From contig NZ_JAGINO010000001.1 of the NCBI RefSeq assembly GCF_017876115.1, positions 434,001 to 498,000 on the forward strand: a DNA stretch of 64,000 nucleotides. The letters run 5' to 3'. Positions 35,760-44,671 of the stretch are shown here, in pieces. The DNA is from Azospirillum picis. Its GTDB lineage: Bacteria > Pseudomonadota > Alphaproteobacteria > Azospirillales > Azospirillaceae. The translations under genes were made by a program, and so were the position numbers. Numbering within the stretch: the stretch's first letter is position 1; each line of letters begins with the position of its first letter. The notes under the pieces are model-generated. The model did not search any database and was not told where the DNA came from. It was given only the letters and a program-made list of their open reading frames with translations.

Positions 35760-36649
35760 GGCATCGACCCCAGCGTGCGCAGCACGGTCCAGCGCGCGGT
35801 GACCAGCGCCAGCAGGGCAAGCGCCAGCGGCACCAGCAGCAGCGCCGCCCATTGCCAGGAGGCCAGCGCCAGATCGGGAAGCATGCTGGCCCGCAGTCCC
35901 TGGGAGGCCCGATGCAGGCCGAACAGCGCGCCGCCGGCCAGCAGCAGGCCGATGCTGCCGCCGCGCAGGCTCATCGCCACCACATGCCGCTCGAACTGGC
36001 GGGAGACGTAGCGGTCGGTGGCGCCCATCAGGTGCAGCAGTTCCACCACCGGCCGGTGGATGGCGAGGCCGGTGCGCACGGCGAAGACCACGGTCGCCAC
36101 CGCCGCCGCCCCGATCATCACCACCACGCCGAGCGCCACCAGCCGCACCGCCCCGGCGAAGGACCGGAGGTCGGCAAGCCACACCGCATGGTCGTCCAGC
36201 GTCGCGCCCGGCGCCGCGGAAGCCAGCCGCAGCCGCAACGCCGCCACGTCGACCGGCCCGTCGGTGACGACGTCGATCAGCCGCGGCATCGGCAGCAGCG
36301 GATCGGCCGCCTCCGGCCCGAGCCAGGGCTCCAGCAGGTGGGCGATCTCGCCGCCGGACAGCAGCACCGCGGACCGGATGCCGGGGGAGGCGCGCAGGAC
36401 GGTCAAAGCCGCCTCCGCCCGTTCGTCGAGCGGCGTCACCGGGGCGCCCGGCAGCGGCGCCACCTGCACCGTCAGGCCGCCGGCCAGGCCGTTGTCCCAG
36501 CGCCGCGCCATGTCCGACACCAGCATGGCGCCGGCCGAGGCCAGCACTGCCAGGAACACCATCAGCGCGGTGATCCAGCCGAGGAAGCGGGCGCTGGGAT
36601 CGACCGCCAGCGGCAGGTCGGAACGGGGGCGGACGGGGAGTAGCGCCAT
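35756..36649 (-). CDS. ftsX: cell division protein FtsX
   Basis: 297 residues, four helices: about residues 22-46, 165-190, 222-242 and 262-287, with a periplasmic domain between the first two. With FtsE it forms an ABC-like complex that activates septal wall hydrolases through EnvC-like proteins. Conserved segment VVELLHLMGATDRYVSRQFERH just before helix 3 is the FtsX hallmark. It starts 4 bp after ftsE ends. Confidence 0.92.
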   Translation of the reverse strand: MALLPVRPRSDLPLAVDPSARFLGWITALMVFLAVLASAGAMLVSDMARRWDNGLAGGLTVQVAPLPGAPVTPLDERAEAALTVLRASPGIRSAVLLSGGEIAHLLEPWLGPEAADPLLPMPRLIDVVTDGPVDVAALRLRLASAAPGATLDDHAVWLADLRSFAGAVRLVALGVVVMIGAAAVATVVFAVRTGLAIHRPVVELLHLMGATDRYVSRQFERHVVAMSLRGGSIGLLLAGGALFGLHRASQGLRASMLPDLALASWQWAALLLVPLALALLALVTARWTVLRTLGSMP

Positions 36650-36653
36650 GCCG

Positions 36654-37349
36654 CTACTCCCACCGCGTGTCGGGATGGCGGCCGTTGCGGGCCGGCCGGA
36701 CCTGCAGCCGCCCGCTGTCGAGATGGAGGTGCGGATGGTCGAAGCGGCGGATCAGCGCCTCGTTGTGGGTGGCGATCACCACGGTGGTTCCCAGCTTGTG
36801 CAATTCCTCGAACAGGTAGAGCAGGCGCATGCCGATGCCGTCGTCGACGTTGCCGGTCGGCTCGTCGGCCAGCAGCAGCCGCGGCCGGTTGATGACCGAG
36901 CGGGCGATGGCGACGCGCTGCTTCTGGCCGCCCGACAGGGTGGAGGGCTTGGCGTGCAGGTGGTTGCCCAGTCCCACCCAGCGCAGGATCTCGGTGCAGT
37001 GGGCGACGATGTCGGCTTCCGGCGTGCCCGACATGCGCAGCGGCAGCGCCACGTTGTCCAGCGCCGACAGGTGGTCGAGAAGGGCGAAGTCCTGGAACAC
37101 CACGCCGATCTGACGCCGCAGCTCCGGCAGTTCGGCGCGGGTGGCCATCGCCATGTCGCGGCCGAACAGGGTGACGAGGCCGCGCGACGGGCGGTGGGCC
37201 AGATACATCAGCTTCAGCAGCGACGACTTGCCCGCCCCGCTGGCGCCTGTCAGGAAATGGAAGGAGCCCGGCAGCAGGGTGAAACTGATGTCGCGCAGGA
37301 CCTCCGCCTCGGTCCCGTACCGCAAGCCGACATTCTCGAAACGAATCAC
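36654..37349 (-). CDS. ftsE: cell division ATP-binding protein FtsE
   Basis: 231 residues from the GTG at 37349. Walker [13 protein letters not shown], signature [14 protein letters not shown], Walker [15 protein letters not shown]-loop VIATHNEA. The start [17 protein letters not shown] is typical of FtsE. The open frame runs farther upstream but is not conserved. First gene of ftsE-ftsX-ydcF. A cell-division gene pair on the same piece of DNA as a plasmid-type origin is notable. Confidence 0.94.
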   Translation of the reverse strand: MIRFENVGLRYGTEAEVLRDISFTLLPGSFHFLTGASGAGKSSLLKLMYLAHRPSRGLVTLFGRDMAMATRAELPELRRQIGVVFQDFALLDHLSALDNVALPLRMSGTPEADIVAHCTEILRWVGLGNHLHAKPSTLSGGQKQRVAIARSVINRPRLLLADEPTGNVDDGIGMRLLYLFEELHKLGTTVVIATHNEALIRRFDHPHLHLDSGRLQVRPARNGRHPDTRWE

Positions 37350-37518
37350 GGTCCCACCAAAACCTTCTGCCCTCCCGCGCCGGGGACAATGCACCGGCGC
37401 CGGGGAGGAGTCCACCCGCCCCTTGCTCGCGTCCCCCCGCCGCCGCGGCGGCCAGCGCCGGCGGTCCGCAAGCGGGGAATACTTGAGAAGTCGATGAAGA
37501 CCTGACAAGTTGCCGGCC

Positions 37519-38301
37519 ATGATCTGGATCCGGTCCCTCGCCTTCAACATCGCGTTCCATGCCTGGACCGCGGTGATGTGCATCGCCCTGCTGTGGATGC
37601 TGCTGCTGCCGCGTCCGCAGATGGTCGCGGTGGTGGTCTGGTACCTGCGCAGCGTCGGCTGGCTGGAGCGCACGCTCGTCGGCATCCGCTACGAGGTGCG
37701 CGGGCGGGAGAACCTGCCCGACGGCCCCTTCCTGCTCGCCGCCAAGCACCAGTCGGCCTGGGAGACGATGAAGCTCCACCTGCTGGTGAAGGACCCGGCG
37801 ATCATCCTGAAGCGGGAGCTGATGTGGATCCCGATCTGGGGCTGGTACGCCGCCAAGGCGAAGATGATCCCGGTCAACCGCGGCGCCGGCGGGGCGGCGA
37901 TCAAGTCGCTGATCCGCAACTCGCGCCCGGTGCGCGACCAGGGCCGCCCGATCGTGATCTTTCCCCAGGGGACCCGCGTCGCCCCCGGCACTTACCGGCC
38001 CTACCGCATCGGCGTCGGCATGCTCTACGAGAGCCTCGGCATTCCGATCGTGCCGATGGCGCTGAACGCCGGCCTCTACTGGCCGCGCCACAGCTTCCTC
38101 AAGCGTCCGGGCACCGTGGTGGTGGAGTTCCTGCCGCCGATCGCCCCCGGCCTGCCACGGGCAGAGGCGATGCGCGACCTGGAAGACCGGCTGGAGGCGG
38201 CGAGCGACCGCCTGGTCACCGCCGCCGGCGGCCCACCGACCGTCCGCCCTGCCGCCGCCGAGCCGGCGAAGGAGAAGCAGGCGGCGCCGGCGGTGCCCTG
38301 A
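37519..38301 (+). CDS. plsC: 1-acyl-sn-glycerol-3-phosphate acyltransferase
   Basis: 260 residues from the ATG at 37519 (a TTG three codons earlier also opens the frame). N-terminal membrane helix, then the acyltransferase motifs: block I KHQSAWE (the HX4D box has Glu in place of Asp), block II KMIPVNRG, block III IFPQGTRVAPG and block IV IPIVPMALNAG. It makes phosphatidic acid in the inner membrane. The Glu form is frequent in alphaproteobacterial PlsC. Divergent from ftsE. Confidence 0.92.
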   Translation: MIWIRSLAFNIAFHAWTAVMCIALLWMLLLPRPQMVAVVVWYLRSVGWLERTLVGIRYEVRGRENLPDGPFLLAAKHQSAWETMKLHLLVKDPAIILKRELMWIPIWGWYAAKAKMIPVNRGAGGAAIKSLIRNSRPVRDQGRPIVIFPQGTRVAPGTYRPYRIGVGMLYESLGIPIVPMALNAGLYWPRHSFLKRPGTVVVEFLPPIAPGLPRAEAMRDLEDRLEAASDRLVTAAGGPPTVRPAAAEPAKEKQAAPAVP

Positions 38302-38311
38302 GGACGGCGGC

Positions 38312-38385
38312 AGCCCGCTTTCGGAGCGGGCTGCGCCTGTTGGCCCGGAGCGGGCTGCGCCCGGCGGCTTTAAGCGGGCTGCGCC
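38312..38385. repeat. AGCGGGCTGCGCC repeats with a TTCGG-loop hairpin
   Basis: AGCCCGCT-TTCGG-AGCGGGCT (38312-38332) forms an 8-bp hairpin. AGCGGGCTGCGCC occurs at 38325, 38349 and 38373, exactly 24 bp apart. The stretch lies between the convergent plsC and thioesterase genes and could serve as a transcription end. Confidence 0.55.
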
Positions 38386-38392
38386 CGATGGC

Positions 38393-38878
38393 TCAGAGCG
38401 CGCAGCCGGCCTGATAGCGTTCCATCGCCACGCGGATGTCGTCGGGGATCGGCACGGCGGCGAAGTTGTCCAGCGAGGTGGTGACCAGCGTCAGGCTGCC
38501 AGACAGCCGCACCTGCCCGTCATGCTCGCCGTTGATGCGAAGCTGCAGGGAGCTGCGGCCCAGCCGCTCCAGCAGGACGCCCAGCGTCAGCGTTTCGCCC
38601 ATCCGGCTGGGGATCAGGAAGTCGCAGTCGGCGTGGACGATCGGCAGGCCGATCCGGCGCTCCAGGATCATGCTGGCATAGTCGATATCCAGGCCCTGGG
38701 TGAACCAGTCCTCCACCGCGCCGTTGAACATGTCGAAATAGACCGGGAAATAGACGATACCGGCCGGGTCGCTGTGGGAAAAGCGAATGGGCCGCTGCAC
38801 CCGGAAACAGCCCGGCGGCAGGGGCCGGTGGCTGGGGTGTTCGTCTGCGCGGCGCGGCCGCTCGCTATACTCGTGCAT
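38393..38878 (-). CDS. acyl-CoA thioesterase (4-hydroxybenzoyl-CoA thioesterase/YbgC family)
   Basis: 161 residues, single hot-dog domain. Active-site motif HSDPAGIVYFPVYFD (about residues 34-48) has the catalytic Asp of the 4HBT family; the rest (FNGAVEDWF, LPIVHADCDFLIP) fits. It hydrolyses an acyl-CoA of unknown chain. An N-terminal extension of about 25 polar residues may be trimmed by a later start. Confidence 0.87.
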   Translation of the reverse strand: MHEYSERPRRADEHPSHRPLPPGCFRVQRPIRFSHSDPAGIVYFPVYFDMFNGAVEDWFTQGLDIDYASMILERRIGLPIVHADCDFLIPSRMGETLTLGVLLERLGRSSLQLRINGEHDGQVRLSGSLTLVTTSLDNFAAVPIPDDIRVAMERYQAGCAL

Positions 38879-39289
38879 CTCTCGTTCGATCCTTGTTCCG
38901 CGCGTAGGCCCGGCACCGGGGTGCCTGGTCCGGACGGTTGCCGCATCGAAAGCCGTTCATCCGGCAGTTGCGGCCACCCCAAACAATCAGGGAAAACCAC
39001 CTTTTATTCAATGGCTTCGTGCAGCGATTCGGGATTCCCCCAGTGTTTCTGCCCGGATGCTGTTGCGGAAATGCTGCACTGCAAACGCTTTAACCGGCCG
39101 GCAAGCCCGCCGTTCCGGCCGACCACAATTTGTCCCGCATTCGTCGGATATCCGGCAAAAACATCACACAAAGATCCCGCAGCCCCGCGCCATCTTCGCC
39201 CCGCACACGGCTTCAGGCCCAGAACGGACATCACGCCCCATCAGCGCCCACCCGGCGCCGGGCGCACATCAGGCGAGGACACCGAACCG
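38879..39289. other. gene-free region before the beta-helix gene
   Basis: About 410 bp with somewhat lower GC at 39000-39180. It should contain the promoter of the beta-helix gene and of the divergent thioesterase gene. I see no clear operator, RNA gene or small coding frame. Confidence 0.4.
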
Positions 39290-41605
39290 ATGGCCAGCAC
39301 CACCACCAAGATCGTCGTGAACGCCAAGGGCATCGCCGCCGGCGGGACGAACGCGCATTTCACCCTGCTTGTCGACGGCCAGAAAGTGGGCGAAGGCACC
39401 GCCGGAACCACGGCGAAGGATTTCGTCTTCACCCCCGTTCTGACCGCCGACACCGCGCACAAGGTCCAGATCCAGTACGACAACGACGGGTCGGTCAACG
39501 GGCAGGACCGCAACCTGACCGTCAACAGCATCAGCATCGGCGGCAAGGCGATCGCCCCGAACGCCGGCATCGTCAGCTACGACAAGTTCGCGCTCGACGG
39601 CAAGGACGTGGTCGCCGGCCAGTCCAACATGTGGTGGAACGGCACGCTGGTGGTGAACGCCGACAAGAGCTATTTCCCGGCCTCCACCTCCCCTGCCCCC
39701 ACCACGCCGACGCCGACCCCCACCACGCCTGAGGCCGGCACCACCGGCAAGGACACCATCGTCGTCAACGCCCAGGGCGTCGCGGCCGGCGGTGTGAACG
39801 CGCACTTCAAGCTGCTCGTCGACGGCAAGCTGGTCGGCGACGCCACGGTGGGCACGAGCGGCAAGGACTACAGCTTCACCACCGACGTGGCCGACAAGGT
39901 CGCCCACAAGGTCCAGATCCAGTACGACAACGACAGCATCGTCAACGGCCAGGACCGCAGCCTGACGGTCAACAGCGTCACCATCAACGGCCACAAGTAC
40001 GCCGCGACCGACAGTGCCGTGACCTACGACAAGGGCGCGCTCGACGGCCGCGACGTCGTCGCCGGCCAGAAGGGGATGTGGTGGAACGGAACGCTGGTGG
40101 TCGACGCCCCCGCGCATGACTTCCCGGCCGGCTCCGTGACCACCCCGACCACCCCGACCACCCCGACCACGCCCACGACGCCCACCACGCCGACCACCCC
40201 CACCATCCCGGAACCGACCGGCCCCGGCTTCTACGTCGCCACCAACGGCAAGGATAGCTGGTCGGGCAAGCTGGTGGCTCCCAACGCCGACGGCACCGAC
40301 GGTCCCTTCGCCAGCCTGCAGAAGGCCCAGTCGGCCATGCGGTCGAGCGACATCGACACCACCTACGTGCGCGGCGGCGACTACCACCTGAAGAGCCCGC
40401 TGTGGCTGGACGGCCAGGACTCCGGCGTGACCTTCGCCAGCTACGGCAACGAGAAGGCGGTGATCCACGGCGGCTCGCAGGCATCGGTGTCGATCGGCGT
40501 CGGCGGCGCCAAGAACGTCACCATCGAGGGGCTGACCTTCACCGACGGCGTGGCGAGCGGGCACTATGTCTTCGCCGACAACGCCTCCGGCCTGGTCTTC
40601 GCCAACAATGTCGTGAAGGGCGGCGGCTACGGCATCACGGTGCAGAACAGCGCCAACAGCCAGGTCGTCGGCAACCAGTTCGAGAGCACCGGCGCCGAAT
40701 CCATCTTCGTCAAGGCCGGATCCAACGCCACCGTGGTGTCGGACAACCTGATCCGCCATCCCAACGCCGCCGACCGCGGCGACGCCGGCATCTGGGTCAA
40801 CGGCAGCTCCGACGTCAAGGTCACGCACAACCAGATCGAGGACTCGCCGGAGAAGGCGATCGCCGTCGGCTCGGTGCAGACGGACGGCAGCGACGCGACC
40901 TACCGCGCGACCATCGCCTACAACAAGATCATCGACGCCAACCTGGAATCGAACGACGGCGGCGGCATCTACCTGATCAACCGCCAGCAGGACCTGACGA
41001 ACCACACCGTCGTCAACAACGAGGTGACCGGCACCACGGCGACCAACCCGTCGGGCCAGGTGGCGAGCTGGGGCATCTATCTCGACGACTGGACCAGCGG
41101 CGCCACGGTGAAGGGCAACTACGTCCACGGCAACATCGGCGGCCTGTTCCTGCACGGCGGCTGGAACAACACGGTGGTGAACAACCTCGTCGCCGGCAAC
41201 ACCGGCGACGCCATGGGCCTGCAGCAGAGCGTTGCCTGGAGCGGCTGGAAGGGCCACGTGATGTCGAACAACGAGATCTACCATAACATCTTCGACACCT
41301 CGAAGGGCACGGCGGTGGACATCTACGGTCCCGGCGGCGCCGGCACCTTCCACGACAACGAGTATTCGGGCGCCCAGGCCAACGGCAAGCTGTTCCAGGT
41401 CTGGCCGCAGGTGCTGCCCAGCGGCACCACCGGCACGCTGCAGAACTGGCAGGCGGCCGGCTACGACAAGGGCTCGGAGTGGATGGACCCCCACTTCATC
41501 AACCCGGGGGCCGGGGATTACACGCTGGCCTCCAACTCGCCGGCCTATGGCGAGGGGTTCGTCGCCCTGCCCTTCGACCAGATGGGCCTTCTGCATCACG
41601 CGTGA
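39290..41605 (+). CDS. large beta-helix protein with two duplicated carbohydrate-binding-like modules
   Basis: 771 residues from the ATG at 39290 (GAGGA upstream). Two sequence-similar modules, residues ~5-130 and ~158-282, share KVQIQYDND, VNGQDR.LTVNS, YDK.ALDG.DVVAGQ and MWWNGTLVV; they look like Ca-dependent xylan-binding (CBM36/60-type) modules. A Thr/Pro linker (~285-310) leads to a right-handed parallel beta-helix (~325-740; repeated N-V-V/N-x-I rungs such as GITVQNSANSQVVGNQF). The fold is that of pectate lyases and alginate epimerases, so polysaccharide is the likely target. There is no Sec signal peptide; a type I secretion signal is possible but unproven. Followed by a strong terminator. 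Confidence 0.82.
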   Translation: MASTTTKIVVNAKGIAAGGTNAHFTLLVDGQKVGEGTAGTTAKDFVFTPVLTADTAHKVQIQYDNDGSVNGQDRNLTVNSISIGGKAIAPNAGIVSYDKFALDGKDVVAGQSNMWWNGTLVVNADKSYFPASTSPAPTTPTPTPTTPEAGTTGKDTIVVNAQGVAAGGVNAHFKLLVDGKLVGDATVGTSGKDYSFTTDVADKVAHKVQIQYDNDSIVNGQDRSLTVNSVTINGHKYAATDSAVTYDKGALDGRDVVAGQKGMWWNGTLVVDAPAHDFPAGSVTTPTTPTTPTTPTTPTTPTTPTIPEPTGPGFYVATNGKDSWSGKLVAPNADGTDGPFASLQKAQSAMRSSDIDTTYVRGGDYHLKSPLWLDGQDSGVTFASYGNEKAVIHGGSQASVSIGVGGAKNVTIEGLTFTDGVASGHYVFADNASGLVFANNVVKGGGYGITVQNSANSQVVGNQFESTGAESIFVKAGSNATVVSDNLIRHPNAADRGDAGIWVNGSSDVKVTHNQIEDSPEKAIAVGSVQTDGSDATYRATIAYNKIIDANLESNDGGGIYLINRQQDLTNHTVVNNEVTGTTATNPSGQVASWGIYLDDWTSGATVKGNYVHGNIGGLFLHGGWNNTVVNNLVAGNTGDAMGLQQSVAWSGWKGHVMSNNEIYHNIFDTSKGTAVDIYGPGGAGTFHDNEYSGAQANGKLFQVWPQVLPSGTTGTLQNWQAAGYDKGSEWMDPHFINPGAGDYTLASNSPAYGEGFVALPFDQMGLLHHA
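40141..40206 (+). repeat. short tandem repeat encoding a Thr-Pro linker
   Basis: A 9-bp unit (ACCCCGACC and variants such as ACGCCCACC) is repeated about seven times and encodes TTP/TPT units that join the second binding module to the beta-helix. Confidence 0.85.
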
Positions 41606-41615
41606 CGCCTATGAC

Positions 41616-41643
41616 GGCCGGCGCAATTGCGCCGGCCTTTTTT
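41616..41643 (+). terminator. rho-independent terminator of the beta-helix gene
   Basis: GGCCGGCGC, loop AATT, GCGCCGGCC, then six T. It begins 11 bp after the stop codon. Confidence 0.95.
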
Positions 41644-41889
41644 CCGGCTGGAACCTTGGGCGTGGGCAAGACGTTATCGCTTTCGAAAAGTCTCACCGAC
41701 AAACGCCGGGGGGATCTTGAAGACAAGACTCGCCACCCCAACCTGTCATGCGGTCAAGCTGCCCCGCCCGTAAGGAAAGCGCACGGCATCCGCTTTTTGA
41801 AAACATCGGATATCCCGCGCGAAACCCGGGCGGCTGGGCGCCTGCCCGGCCGGCCTGCTGCCGGCCGACAGCCAGTTCAAGAGGAAATC

Positions 41890-42096
41890 ATGGATCGCCG
41901 TGAATTTTGGATGAACGACCCCGAGCTGAAGGCCGCCTACGAGGCGCTCGGCCCGAACTTCCGCCGTGAGGTCGAAATGGCGCAGCAGCGCCGCAGCCAG
42001 CGCACCATCCAGGGCGCCGCCATCGCCACGCGCACCGGCCGCACGGCCGCCCAGGGAAGCCGCACGGTTGCCCATCCGGCCGCCGGCCGCCGTTAA
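41890..42096 (+). CDS. small hypothetical protein
   Basis: 68 residues. ATG at 41890 is preceded by AAGAGGAAATC, a good ribosome site. The N-terminal half is acidic/helical (DRREFWMNDPELKAAYEALG) and the C-terminal half is basic and Gln/Arg/Thr-rich (AQQRRSQRTIQGAAIATRTG). Not recognised; could bind nucleic acid by charge alone. Stands alone between the beta-helix gene and the ClC gene. Confidence 0.55.
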   Translation: MDRREFWMNDPELKAAYEALGPNFRREVEMAQQRRSQRTIQGAAIATRTGRTAAQGSRTVAHPAAGRR

Positions 42097-42241
42097 GACC
42101 ACAGGCTTTTCCGTCTGCACGAAGACCGGGGCAGGCGTGCCTTGCGTCCTTGAGGATGGATCGGCGGCATAGAGCGGGCGTAGACTCGAAGGAACGGTTC
42201 CATGCCGTTCGTCCGCCTCGTTCCCGCTTCCGGCCAGATCA

Positions 42242-43627
42242 ATGTCCCCTTCCAATTCCCCGCATCACGCGCTGCCGCCCCGGCTGCGACGGCCCCGCCA
42301 TGTCTGGGTATCCCCGACCACTTGGCGCCGTCGGCTGCTGTTCTGGGCCGGTGCCGGTGCGGTCGGGCTGATCGCCGTCCTGTTCGCCGTCGCCGCCGAC
42401 TATGCCCAGGCGCTGTTCCAGGCGGCGAACGGCGCCCTGCCCTGGCTGCCCTTCCTGATGACGCCGGCCGGCCTCGCCCTGTCGGCGTGGGTGGCGCTGC
42501 GGGTGGTTCCGGGGTCGCAGGGCAGCGGCATCCCCCAGGCCATCGCCGCCCGCCACCTCCAGGATCCGGCAGTCAAGCGCCGGCTGCTGTCACCGCGCAT
42601 CGCCGTCGGCAAGATCCTGCTCACCCTGCTGGGCCTTGCCTGCGGCGCCTCGATCGGGCGCGAGGGGCCGACGGTGCAGATCGGCGCCTCGGTGATGCTG
42701 GTCGCCGGCTCGGTCGCCGGGCTGGGCCGGGAACCCGGACTGATCCTGGCCGGCGGTGCCGCCGGCGTGGCCGCCGCCTTCAACACGCCGTTGGCCGGCA
42801 TCGTCTTCGCCATCGAGGAGATGGCCCGCAGCTTCGAGAAGCGCACCAGCAGCCTGGTGCTGGTCGCGGTGGTGGCCGCCGGCCTCGTCGCCATCGCCAT
42901 CCAGGGCAACTACGCCTATTTCGGCCATACCGCCGCCGCCGTCGGCTGGCACGACTGGGAAGCGGTGCTGGCCGCCGGCATCCTCGGTGGCCTGGCCGGC
43001 GGCGGCTTCAGCTCGCTGCTCCTGTGGATGTCGGCCGGCATCCGCGGCGGCTTCGGCGGCCGGCTCGCCCGGCATCCGGTGCTGGTGGCGGCCGGCTGCG
43101 GGCTGGCGCTCGCGGCCATCGGGTTCGCCACCGGCGGGCTGACCTTCGGCACCGGCTACGAGCAGGCCCGCGCCACGCTGGACGGCATGGAGGTGCTGCC
43201 CTGGTACTACGCCCCGGCGAAGCTGCTGGCCACCGCCCTCTCGGGCGTCTGCGGCATCCCCGGCGGCATCTTCTCGCCCTCGCTGTCGGTCGGGGCCGGC
43301 ATCGGCTCGCTCATCGGCGGCCTCCTGCCGGACAGCCCGCAGGGCGCCGTCGTCCTGCTGTCGATGGTCGGCTATTTCGCCGGGGTGGTCCAGGCGCCGC
43401 TGACCGCCGTGATCATCGTGACGGAGATGAGCGCCTCGCCCGACATGCTCTTGCCGCTGATGGTCAGCGCGATGATCGCCACCACCCTGTCGCGCCTGGT
43501 CTGTCCCAGGTCGGTCTACCACGCGATGGCGGAGGGTTTCCTGGACCTGCTGAAGGCGGGCGAGGCCGGCAAGGCGGCGCCCGAGACTGCGGCGTCAAAG
43601 ACCGCATCGACGCTGCCGTCGCCGTGA
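42242..43627 (+). CDS. ClC-family chloride channel or H+/Cl- antiporter
   Basis: 461 residues, about ten to twelve helices. The three ion-binding loops of the family are present: GSQGSGIPQ, GREGPTVQIG (gating glutamate) and GIPGGIFSPSLSVGAGIG. No C-terminal CBS domains. It sits in the inner membrane; channel or exchanger cannot be told without the second proton glutamate position. Start ATG at 42242. Confidence 0.92.
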   Translation: MSPSNSPHHALPPRLRRPRHVWVSPTTWRRRLLFWAGAGAVGLIAVLFAVAADYAQALFQAANGALPWLPFLMTPAGLALSAWVALRVVPGSQGSGIPQAIAARHLQDPAVKRRLLSPRIAVGKILLTLLGLACGASIGREGPTVQIGASVMLVAGSVAGLGREPGLILAGGAAGVAAAFNTPLAGIVFAIEEMARSFEKRTSSLVLVAVVAAGLVAIAIQGNYAYFGHTAAAVGWHDWEAVLAAGILGGLAGGGFSSLLLWMSAGIRGGFGGRLARHPVLVAAGCGLALAAIGFATGGLTFGTGYEQARATLDGMEVLPWYYAPAKLLATALSGVCGIPGGIFSPSLSVGAGIGSLIGGLLPDSPQGAVVLLSMVGYFAGVVQAPLTAVIIVTEMSASPDMLLPLMVSAMIATTLSRLVCPRSVYHAMAEGFLDLLKAGEAGKAAPETAASKTASTLPSP

Positions 43628-43670
43628 GGGACGCCGCACCGGCGGCGCCCCCTCCCCCGGTTTCCTGTCC

Positions 43671-44627
43671 CTACCTCCAGGCGCTCGCCGCGTCCAGCCG
43701 CGCGATGTCGCCGGGCTCCAGCCGCAGCCGCACCGCGGCGACCAGGTCGCCCATCTGCTCCGGCTTGGAGGCACTGGCGATCGGCGCGGTCAGGCCCGGC
43801 CGCGCGATCAGCCAGGCGAGCGCCACCTGCGCCGGCGTGGCGCCGTGGCGGCCGGCCACCTCGTCGAGCGCCGCCAGGATCGCCCGGCCGCGGTCGTTCA
43901 GGTATTTCGACACCACGCCCTGCCCGCGGGCGCTCTTGCCGGCGTCGGCGGCCGAGCGGTACTTGCCGGTGAGGAAGCCGCTGGCCAGCGAATAATAGCT
44001 GATGACGCCCAGGCCGTTGTCGCGGCACAGCCCCTCCAGCTCCGCCTCGTAGCCCTGCCGGTCGAAGAGGTTGTATTCCGGCTGCAGCGTCTCGTAGCGC
44101 GGCAGGCCGCTGCGGGCGCTGACCTCCAGCGCCTCGCGCAGGCGGGCGGCGGTGAGGTTGGAGGCGCCGACCGCCCGCACCTTGCCCTGGTCGATCAGCT
44201 CCTTGTAGGCGCCCAGCGTCTCCTCGAAGGGGGTCGACGGATCGTCCCAGTGGGACTGGTAGAGGTCGATGCGGTCGGTCTGCAGCCGCTTCAGCGACGC
44301 TTCCACGGCGGAGCGGATGTAGGCGGGCGACAGGCCCTTCCTGCCCGGTCCCATCTCCGACCCGACCTTGGTCGCCAGCACGATGCGGTCGCGGTTGCCG
44401 CGGCTTTTCATCCAGTTGCCGATGATCGTCTCGGATTCACCGCCCGCGTTGCCCGGCGCCCAGGCCGAATAGACGTCGGCGGTGTCGATGAAGTCGAAGC
44501 CGGCGTCGACGAAGGCGTCGAGCAGCCGGAAGGAGGTCGCCTCGTCGGCGGTCCAGCCGAACACGTTGCCGCCGAAGCACAGCGGCGCCACCGTCAGGCC
44601 GCTGCGGCCGAGTGCGCGTCGTTCCAT
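43671..44627 (-). CDS. aldo-keto reductase
   Basis: 318 residues, TIM-barrel NADPH oxidoreductase. Catalytic tetrad visible as D and Y in FIDTADVYSAW, K in LATKVG and H in DLYQSHWDD. The C-terminal cofactor loop APIASASKPEQMGDLV matches. The closest type is YajO/YghZ-like reductases of small carbonyls. Physiological substrate unknown. It is followed after 44 bp (upstream on this strand) by an MFS exporter gene. Confidence 0.92.
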   Translation of the reverse strand: MERRALGRSGLTVAPLCFGGNVFGWTADEATSFRLLDAFVDAGFDFIDTADVYSAWAPGNAGGESETIIGNWMKSRGNRDRIVLATKVGSEMGPGRKGLSPAYIRSAVEASLKRLQTDRIDLYQSHWDDPSTPFEETLGAYKELIDQGKVRAVGASNLTAARLREALEVSARSGLPRYETLQPEYNLFDRQGYEAELEGLCRDNGLGVISYYSLASGFLTGKYRSAADAGKSARGQGVVSKYLNDRGRAILAALDEVAGRHGATPAQVALAWLIARPGLTAPIASASKPEQMGDLVAAVRLRLEPGDIARLDAASAWR

Positions 44628-44671
44628 CGGTCCTTCTCCTTGATCCGCTCAGGGTTGGGTCGGGGGTCGCC

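Noticed and set aside
40141..40206. Short tandem repeats as a possible CRISPR array
   Set aside because: Nine-bp coding repeats without spacers, inside a gene; they encode a Thr-Pro linker.
39269..41599. 776-residue minus-strand frame over the beta-helix gene
   Set aside because: Shadow of the repeated coding sequence.
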